Shown: one piece after another, positions 57,330-64,000 of the stretch
How positions within the stretch are numbered: position 1 is the first letter of the stretch
How the letters are laid out: each line of letters opens with the position of its first letter
Source of the DNA: Thermothelomyces thermophilus ATCC 42464
Lineage: Eukaryota; Ascomycota; Sordariomycetes; Sordariales; Chaetomiaceae
NCBI RefSeq assembly: GCF_000226095.1
Contig: NC_016475.1
Location: 806,001-870,000 of the forward strand
Reading direction: 5' to 3'
Length of the DNA: 64,000 bases
Program-made: the position numbers and the translations under genes
Notes under the pieces: model-generated
What the model was told of the DNA's origin: nothing
The model's database searches: none
Seen by the model: the letters and a program-made list of their open reading frames with translations, nothing else

Positions 57330-57748
57330 TGTCACGGAAATATATATATAGATGCTGCCTAAGCCATTGGCACGAATGAGCTAATCAAGTCGAAGGAACA
57401 AAAGGACTAATTATAGCATGGGAAGTATAGTGATTACTACGCTTACTAGTGATCAGAGTAATCACCGCTATACGATCACTTACGATCACCGTGATCAGGA
57501 ATGATCACTAGGATTATATATATATATAGATAGTTACTCGTTATGGTAGACTCTAAAAGTTTACTAGTGGTAATAATTATAATCACAGTACTTATACCAA
57601 GCATTGCTAATTACTGTAAGAGATAACTCTAAGTGTTGTTATAAACTCTTTGGCTTCACCGAATCCCTTAGACGACCTATACGCTTGTCCCGCTTTACCT
57701 ACCTCTGTCTAGACCCTTTTAGAAGAAGTCTGAGTTGGGTTCGTCACA
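57330..57748 (+). repeat. 3' LTR of inner element
   Basis: 419 bp, same length as the 5' copy and clearly alignable along its entire length; begins tgtcacgg and ends gtcaca. Confidence 0.92.
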
Positions 57749-57753
57749 TATAT

Positions 57754-58250
57754 AAATAAGAATATATCGACTTTAGTCGATACTAATGCCGCCCTTGTTA
57801 CCTATATCCTTAGCACCCTATTGCCTACCTCCTATACCTGCTCGAGCGCCTCTATACGCTCTATACCTGTGCCGATCGACTTCGGCCGTTCCTACGCTTA
57901 CCGCTCTTCCTCGCCCGTCGATCGTATAGTACGCCTGGTCCGCGACTATAATAACCTTACCCTTACCATTATAACTATTATTTTAAAGGAGGAGGATAAG
58001 GAAGAGGAGGTTATAAAGTAAGCATATTATATATTAGTTAGTATATTTGTTTTTATTTTTATAATTAGACTATCTTTATAGGTATATCTATAATATAGTT
58101 ATAACGTGTCTATAACGCGACTATGATATACTTACTACTCGTTCGCCCTAGGTTTGCCTACCTATATAAAAATTTTATATTATTTGCTTTTATACCCTTC
58201 CTTACCTCCTATTTGTAACTAGTCTATTATTATAATATATGTCTCCCTAC
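57754..58250. other. Unassigned part of outer element, right of inner insertion
   Basis: Continuation of the outer element after the inner insertion. A 67-codon plus-strand open frame (57821-58021) is the most GC-rich and protein-like piece (acidic end EEDKEEEV). It is antisense to the outer element's pol and may belong to an extra reading frame of that element. Confidence 0.4.
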
Positions 58251-61200
58251 TCTTACTTAAATATATTAAACGCCTTAGTATTTTCTAGATTTTCTAATAG
58301 CTCCTAAGTTAGGGTATTATATTCCTTCTATTTTACTAGTATATTATATCGACTTCCTCTCCCCCTTATATTCTTAGCCGTAAGGATCGCTTCTACTTTA
58401 TATTCCTCTTATAGGAGTCCCTCTTAGGAAAGTTCTAATACTAGGTCTAGTTAGAAATCTAATATACGTTACGAAGGTAATAGGTCGGACGTAATACGCT
58501 TGATAAGGTTAATATAGAAGGTAGGGTAGAGGCTATAAGGAATATTTAGAGTTACTATTAATAGTGTTAGTACTATAATTACTTTATATTTAGCGTTAAC
58601 CTAGTTAAGTTTATAGCTAGGACGGTTAGTTTTAATATTATATAAAGATAGCTATACTTTATCCCTTACTTTAAATCTCTTAGCTAGGTATTAAGAACGA
58701 TTAGCGTTTTCTTACTAGTATTATTATATATACGCGATAACGGCCTAGGTCTATTCTATACCTTCTCTTAAATAGTATAAAAAGTCAGTAGCTCTTCCTT
58801 ATAGGGTTAAGGTAAGAGTATCTAGTAGGTTAGCGAACTATATTAGGCTTATATTATAACTATAGAGGAAATAGCTTACGCTTGTCTTAATTACCATTAA
58901 GTTATAGTTATTAATTACAAGCTAATATATAAGTAGATATTTAGGCTAGTTATACTAGGCAAAGGAAACTATAATCTATAAGATAGTCTATACCTCTTAA
59001 TTTATACATTCTATATCTCTATCTATCTATAGATAATAGGCTATTAATAGTAGTTACTCGATCCTAATAGTCTTATAGAGAGTAGTCTAAAACTAGCTAA
59101 GCTAGTCCGAACCGCGATTAGTGATAATTTATATTAGAAATCCGTAAAACCACTACTATATATCCTAGAACTAGAGCACGTATACCTCGGCTCCTATCGA
59201 GGATATAGCTTCGAGCTAGATATACTTTAATAGCCGATCGGTCATTACTATAAGGTACTAAGGTAAATTCTTATCTTGTATAGGGAGATCGACTATAAAA
59301 TCGATAGAAATCTATTTCCAGAAGCGGTCGGCAATAGGTAGGGGCTAGAGGAATCCTTGTCGTAGTTAATATAAAACCTTGGCCCTTTAATATATATAAT
59401 AGTTCCTTATAAACCTCTTTACGTCCGGGGATATAAAATCCTAATAGTAGTCCTATTAGAGCATTTTAAATAGCTTGTTTCTCCCTAGGTAACTTAACAT
59501 AGAGGAGTTATAGATATATTAAAAGATGGTAATAGTAAGTGGTTTCTATATAAGGAGCTAAAGTCTACCCTAGAATTAGAGAGTACCCTATATATTAAAG
59601 GAGTAGTCTATAATCTAGGTCTATACTATATTTACTTCCTTTAGAAATTTTTGGGCCCCGTCCTAGACAGCCTAGAGCTAGTATATATAATATTTGTCCT
59701 TAATAACTCCCTTATCCTATAAGGCTACTAGCTATTTATCTATAAAAATAGTACTCCCCTTTAGGAGGTAGGATACTTTAGATAATTTTAAGGAATCTAT
59801 TATATCTATCCAGATAGTAGGGAGAAGTTATACTATACGTTATATATCTTTAGGAAAGTCTTGTTCACGATAGGACAGGGCGTTAGGGCGGGACGCTTAC
59901 GACCTAGGTTAGTAACAGAGCTTAAAGTTAAAGAGGGAGAGTATCTTAGCCTATTAAGCTTACTACTTACTAATTAAACGAGGCTAGGAAAAGTATTTAA
60001 GGTTTTTATAGTTAGTTATAATCTAAAAGGGAGCTATAATACTATAAAGCTTGGCTAACTAGGCCTTTAGGTATAAGATAATTATAAGTAACTCTTCATT
60101 ATAGATTATATAATTCCGTTTAGCTAGGGTTAGTTTTGTAGAGTAGTAGGCTATAAGGTATAAGACCTTATCTTCTCCTTACTAGGATAAGTACCTTCTT
60201 AGCGCTATCCTGGAGTAATCTGCCTTGAGTACTATCTCCTATTTAGGGTCCTATTATATAAGGATAAGTTCCGATATAAAGGCCGTCTTAAGGGCGTTAA
60301 AGGCCTTCTATTCCTTAGTCCCTTACTAGAATAAGGTATTCTTATAGGTTAACTATATTAAAGGTTCCATTAGCCTAGAAAAGTTAAAAATAAAGTCTTA
60401 GTAGAAATTAGCAAACCTTAAGAAGCTTTATACTCCCTAAACCTTCTATAGTACCTCCTATTTATAGATAGTAGCTAGCTTTTCAAGGTCTAGATAGACC
60501 TAGGCCCCTATCTCCATAATATAGCTAAGGTACTTAACTTCTTTTATAGTAAATATATATTTCTTAAGGTCTAATATAAGTCCTACTTTCTATAACCTTC
60601 AGAGTATATCCCTTACTTACCTTATATCATCTTTCCCATTACCTGAAGTATAAACTAAGATATTATCAAGATATACTATTACAAAGTCTCCAAATATTAG
60701 GCTAAGAGTATTATTAATACATTATTAAAAGGTTATAGGTATGCCTATAAGTCTAAAGGGATAGACAAGCTACTTAAAGAGGCTAAACTAGGTCTGGAAT
60801 ACTATCAAATATTTATAGCCCTCTACGATCCGGATACAATAGAAGGCTACCTAGATATCTAAGTTTATAAACTACTTAGCTCTAGCTAAAGAGCAAAGCG
60901 TTTCCTTAATAAGTAAAAGGGGGTATCAATCCTACTTTATAATTTTATTTAACGCTTAATAGTCGATATAGAACCTTTAACCTCTGTCTACTTTCTTTAC
61001 TAAGAGGACAAGGGCAGTAGCTAAAGAAGAGCTAGCTTAGATCTATCCCTTATCTAGTAAGTCAATGACTTGCTTTTAGACTTCTAATAAATGATCTTAT
61101 AGCATATTATAGAGAGGCCCCTAAGGGAGTTTAGGGATCTTTCTATTTAGGCCCTCCTTTAATTTGATATAATAATTAGCTATACTACGATATAGGGGAA

Positions 61201-63099
61201 GTCTATTAGCTTTCTCCTTATTAAAGATATTGGCAAAGTTGTAAAGTTCGTCTAGTAAGGTAACCTCTAACTCTATACTAGGCCCTAGTTAGGTGCCTCT
61301 ATTCCCTATACCTTCTCTATTTAAATTGATATCTTAATTCTAGGATAGTTATTATTTCCTAGATACTAGTAACTAGGAAGGTATTAGAAGTCTTCTTCTT
61401 CTATACCTTCTAAACTATACCCATAAAGACTATACCTATAATTTAGGAGATTCCTATCTATCTCGACTATGAAGAGATCTTATAGACAAGTAATCCTAGT
61501 TATATCCCGATTTTAAGAACGCTTATATATATATCTAGTTTAACTTCCTAGTATTCTATTTATAGAAGACCTAATATAATATTATATATAAGTCCTAGGA
61601 CTATATAAAATATAGCCTAACTCTCCCAGCCATTGATATCTATTATAATATAGGCTATCTAAGTGATCTTCTAGTCCTATTATAGCCTAGTTATAGTCCT
61701 AAAGGTATATATAATAGGTAAACTAATCTACTTGATTCTAAGCTTCTAGTATATTCTCTTATTAATAATGCTATAGCTAGAATATCAACTATCTACTTAA
61801 GCATTTATAAAGCTAGTAAAGTTAAGGAAGATTAGAATAAGAAAAGGAGGTCCATCTATTCTTTTACTAATCTCTATAAACTTATCTTCTAGGTAGTTAT
61901 AGTCTTCTAGCCCCCTTATAAGACTTTGCTTAGGGGCTACTCTTTTCCCTGCTTGCCGTCTTCTTCGTTAGATAGGTTATTATCTTCCTTCTAATCCTTA
62001 GCCTCTAAGGCATTAATATCAGTTCTTAGCTAGTTCTACTATATTAGTCTTAAAGCAAGGGCAAAGTAATACTTAGTAATAAAGTAACCCTTCTACCTAT
62101 ACTAAATATATACTCTAGCTACCTATTAGGCTATATATACTTCTAGATTAACCTATTTTACCTATAGAGCATTACCCTTACATTTTCCTACCTTATCTTT
62201 GTTAAGTCCCTTCCTCTATAGGTTAGTATATAATAAGTTAATTCTAGTCATTAATATATCTCTTTCTATATCCTTCTCTCTCTATAGTTTAGGTACTGCC
62301 TACTACTCCTATATCCGCTAATACTTATTACTAAGCCAAAGGGCCTCGAGATCTATAGCAATCTTATAATATTTCTCGACCGCTATTATATAATTATCCT
62401 AGGGAATTCCTTGTCTGACCGCCGTATATTTAAGTTTCAGAGAGAGGCATTATTATAATTTGATTAGGTATAGCTTATCGCTCTAAAGAAGACCGCCTGC
62501 CTTCGATAGCTTAGCCTTAAATTAAATAATAAAGGTAGTAAATAGTTTGTCATCTCTCTATCAAAGGAATTCTAGTTCTAATAGGGCTACCATCTTCTTA
62601 TAGAGGTTAGAGAAGATGCTCTTAAGATATTAGAGGAACTTAGTCAGGTCATACCTAACTCTTAGGCCTATAGATTTATAGTAGGCTATAACCTAAGTCT
62701 ATACCTAGTATATAAGGTTTCCCTAGATAAAGACCTATTAATCGTAATTAGAGCCGATGAAATCTCTATTAGCTATAAGGACATATTCTATTATACTCTT
62801 CTATACTATAAAGAGTTCCTTTTTACCATCGAAAGGTTATCTGGTTAGGAGACGCTTCTACTACGGCCGGTAAGCTTTAAGGGGTATCCTAGCTAACTTA
62901 AGGGTCAGGACAGGTTAGGTTTAGGATGCTTAGAGAGTATTAATCGTTGTATTTTACTATTTTATTACTACTTAAAGAGAGTAGACAAGCTCCCATAATT
63001 CTACTAAGCCTAAGGGCCTATATACCATTAAATCCGTTATAACTACATTATTAATAACTCCCTTAAGGAGTTACTACTAGTAATAAAGGTAGTCGAAAT

Positions 63100-63427
63100 A
63101 TAATATACTAGCCTTATAGTAACTATAGATAAGTATATAATATTCTATTTGACTACCTTAGAGAGAAAAAGGAAGAAAAATATAAGAGTTATATAGAGGA
63201 GTACCTTTTAACTAATATATATGTATATGACCTAGGTAGGGCCTGGTTAGGCTCCGGGTCGGGCGCTAACCGGGCCTTGGCCGTATATCTACTGGACGAG
63301 TTACGAACAAGTAACGAACGCTCTACAGACCTATAGGGCGTACGTAAGTAGGGCAGGGTAGGTCTATTCTAGTGCCTAGGCAAAGCCTAGGCATTGTCTA
63401 GCCTAGGTGTAGCCTAGGCCTATAACA
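63100..63427 (-). repeat. LTR of outer element (right copy)
   Basis: 328 bp, matching 48685-49013. With the pol region on the minus strand, this is the upstream LTR of the outer element. Confidence 0.88.
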
Positions 63428-63660
63428 CTAAGCTTAAATATAGCTTTGTTAGAGAAGTAAATATAAGCTATATCTTCTAGCTTTAAATGTTATATCTAGT
63501 ATATAAATTGGAGCTAGCTTTTCTTATAAGCTATAGTTAGATATAGCTTCTTATATAGCTAGAAGGTATAGTATTTATTCTTTATAAGATATACCTATAT
63601 AGTATTTAGGTAAAGCTAGTAGCTAGATTTCAAGGGGGTATTTATATAAGCCAGGCTTTT
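63428..63660. other. AT-rich spacer between LTR elements
   Basis: 233 bp of TA-rich sequence with repeated ctagct/tatagct words. It begins with the right target duplication of the outer element. It may be displaced Tc1/mariner sequence or an older unrelated repeat; not recognised. Confidence 0.4.
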
Positions 63661-64000
63661 TGTCACAGATAAGCACATAGACAGCCTAGCAGGCTATAGC
63701 TAGGACATAGGACATTCCGACAGCTAATCACTTAACAGACCAATTAGAAGATTATTACCACTAAGACTAAGGTCTTCACTAGTAATAATAACATATTACC
63801 GTCGACAACACGGAATTACGGAGTAGAAGGAGAAATAGTACTAGTAATAACTATTAAAGAGAGATAGACAATTATATATATATAGCTAGCTAATCACTTA
63901 TTAGGTAGACTCTAAGAGTTTACTAGTAGTAATAATTATAATCATAGTACTTATACTAAGCATTGCTAATTACTATAAGAGATAACTCTAGTGTTATTAT
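63661..64000 (+). mobile_element. Third LTR fossil, partial, related to inner element
   Basis: Begins tgtcacag at 63661. From about 63905 to the window end it aligns with the second half of the inner element's LTR (the stretch at 57550-57640), while the first 240 bp are different. This suggests a sister family or a recombinant LTR. The element body, if any, lies beyond the window. Confidence 0.6.

Larger units (their letters stand above)
50258..57748 (+). mobile_element. Inner Ty3/Gypsy chromovirus fossil, plus strand
   Basis: About 7.5 kb with 419-bp LTRs at both ends. It sits inside the outer element, flanked by catat (50253-50257) and tatat (57749-57753), a plausible 5-bp target duplication. 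Parts in order: gag (about 50720-51850) with a CCHC zinc-knuckle region near 51650-51690, protease region (about 53080-53300), reverse transcriptase (about 53950-54600), RNase H (about 54650-55130), integrase with its zinc-binding part (about 55360-55560) and core (about 55600-56100), and a chromodomain (about 56490-56640). A purine-rich tract (57316-57325) lies just before the right LTR. RT-RNaseH-integrase order and chromodomain place it in the chromoviruses. Broken many times over with a strong TA bias, as expected from RIP. Younger than the outer element because it interrupts it. Confidence 0.9.
48685..63427 (-). mobile_element. Outer Ty3/Gypsy chromovirus fossil, minus strand
   Basis: Bounded by direct LTRs at 48685-49013 and 63100-63427. 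The 5-bp target duplication reads ccaag on the left (48680-48684) and ctaag on the right (63428-63432). On the minus strand the order is gag region (about 62900-61900), protease/reverse transcriptase (about 61500-60400, catalytic region near 60650), RNase H (about 60300-59950), integrase (about 59700-58700) and chromodomain (about 58400-58260). RT before integrase identifies Ty3/Gypsy and the chromodomain makes it a chromovirus. It is split by the element at 50258-57748; without that insert it is about 7.2 kb. Broken by dozens of mutations, with a RIP-like TA bias. About 1.7 kb between chromodomain and left LTR remains unassigned. Confidence 0.82.

Overview
The window looks like a chromosome arm segment of a filamentous ascomycete, most likely a sordariomycete close to Sordariales/Chaetomiaceae. 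The signs are GC-rich genes with short introns (47-99 nt) carrying CTAAC-like branch points, typical fungal families (ferric reductase, SLAC1/Mae1-type transporter, DUF3405, GH10 xylanase), and an abrupt change at about 47.9 kb into a very TA-rich, repeat-filled block with the look of repeat-induced point mutation (RIP). Species is not decided from sequence alone.

Region 1 (1-47.7 kb) is euchromatic. In order: a ferric-reductase-like oxidoreductase (945-2866, +); arginyl-tRNA synthetase with a likely mitochondrial presequence ahead of a second in-frame ATG (3559-5872, +); a cytochrome P450 with an unusual acidic tail (6800-9222, +); a Mae1/SLAC1-type anion transporter (10895-12436, -); a Doa10/Ssm4 ER ubiquitin ligase (13555-18585, -); a long helical/acidic protein of unknown role (20243-23370, +); a HeLo-like/pseudokinase/serine-protease fusion (23909-27772, -); a DUF3405 membrane protein (30881-32927, -); a decayed histidine kinase gene (33744-36816, +); a LanC-like protein (38290-39625, -); a mitochondrial membrane protein of unknown role (40389-41657, -); a small two-exon hypothetical gene (43288-43903, +); and a secreted GH10 xylanase (46357-47718, +). 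Splice junctions given in the entries were read by hand and checked for phase. Most neighbours are functionally unrelated, so this is not a biosynthetic cluster. The gaps at 28-31 kb, 36.8-38.3 kb and 42-46 kb hold scraps of small genes and broken coding sequence.

Region 2 (47.95-64 kb) is a nest of transposon fossils. A Tc1/mariner remnant (47951-48679) abuts a Ty3/Gypsy chromovirus on the minus strand (48685-63427, 329/328-bp LTRs). That element is split by a second Ty3/Gypsy chromovirus on the plus strand (50258-57748, 419-bp LTRs). A third, partial LTR related to the inner family starts at 63661 and runs off the window. All are heavily mutated and non-functional.

The most notable item is the 1287-residue protein at 23909-27772. 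It joins a HeLo-like helical N-terminus and a kinase-like domain lacking catalytic residues (an arrangement reminiscent of the cell-death effector MLKL) to a C-terminal chymotrypsin-fold domain whose His, Asp and Ser triad can be read. This suggests a fungal immunity or regulated-cell-death protein with a built-in protease; that role is inference.
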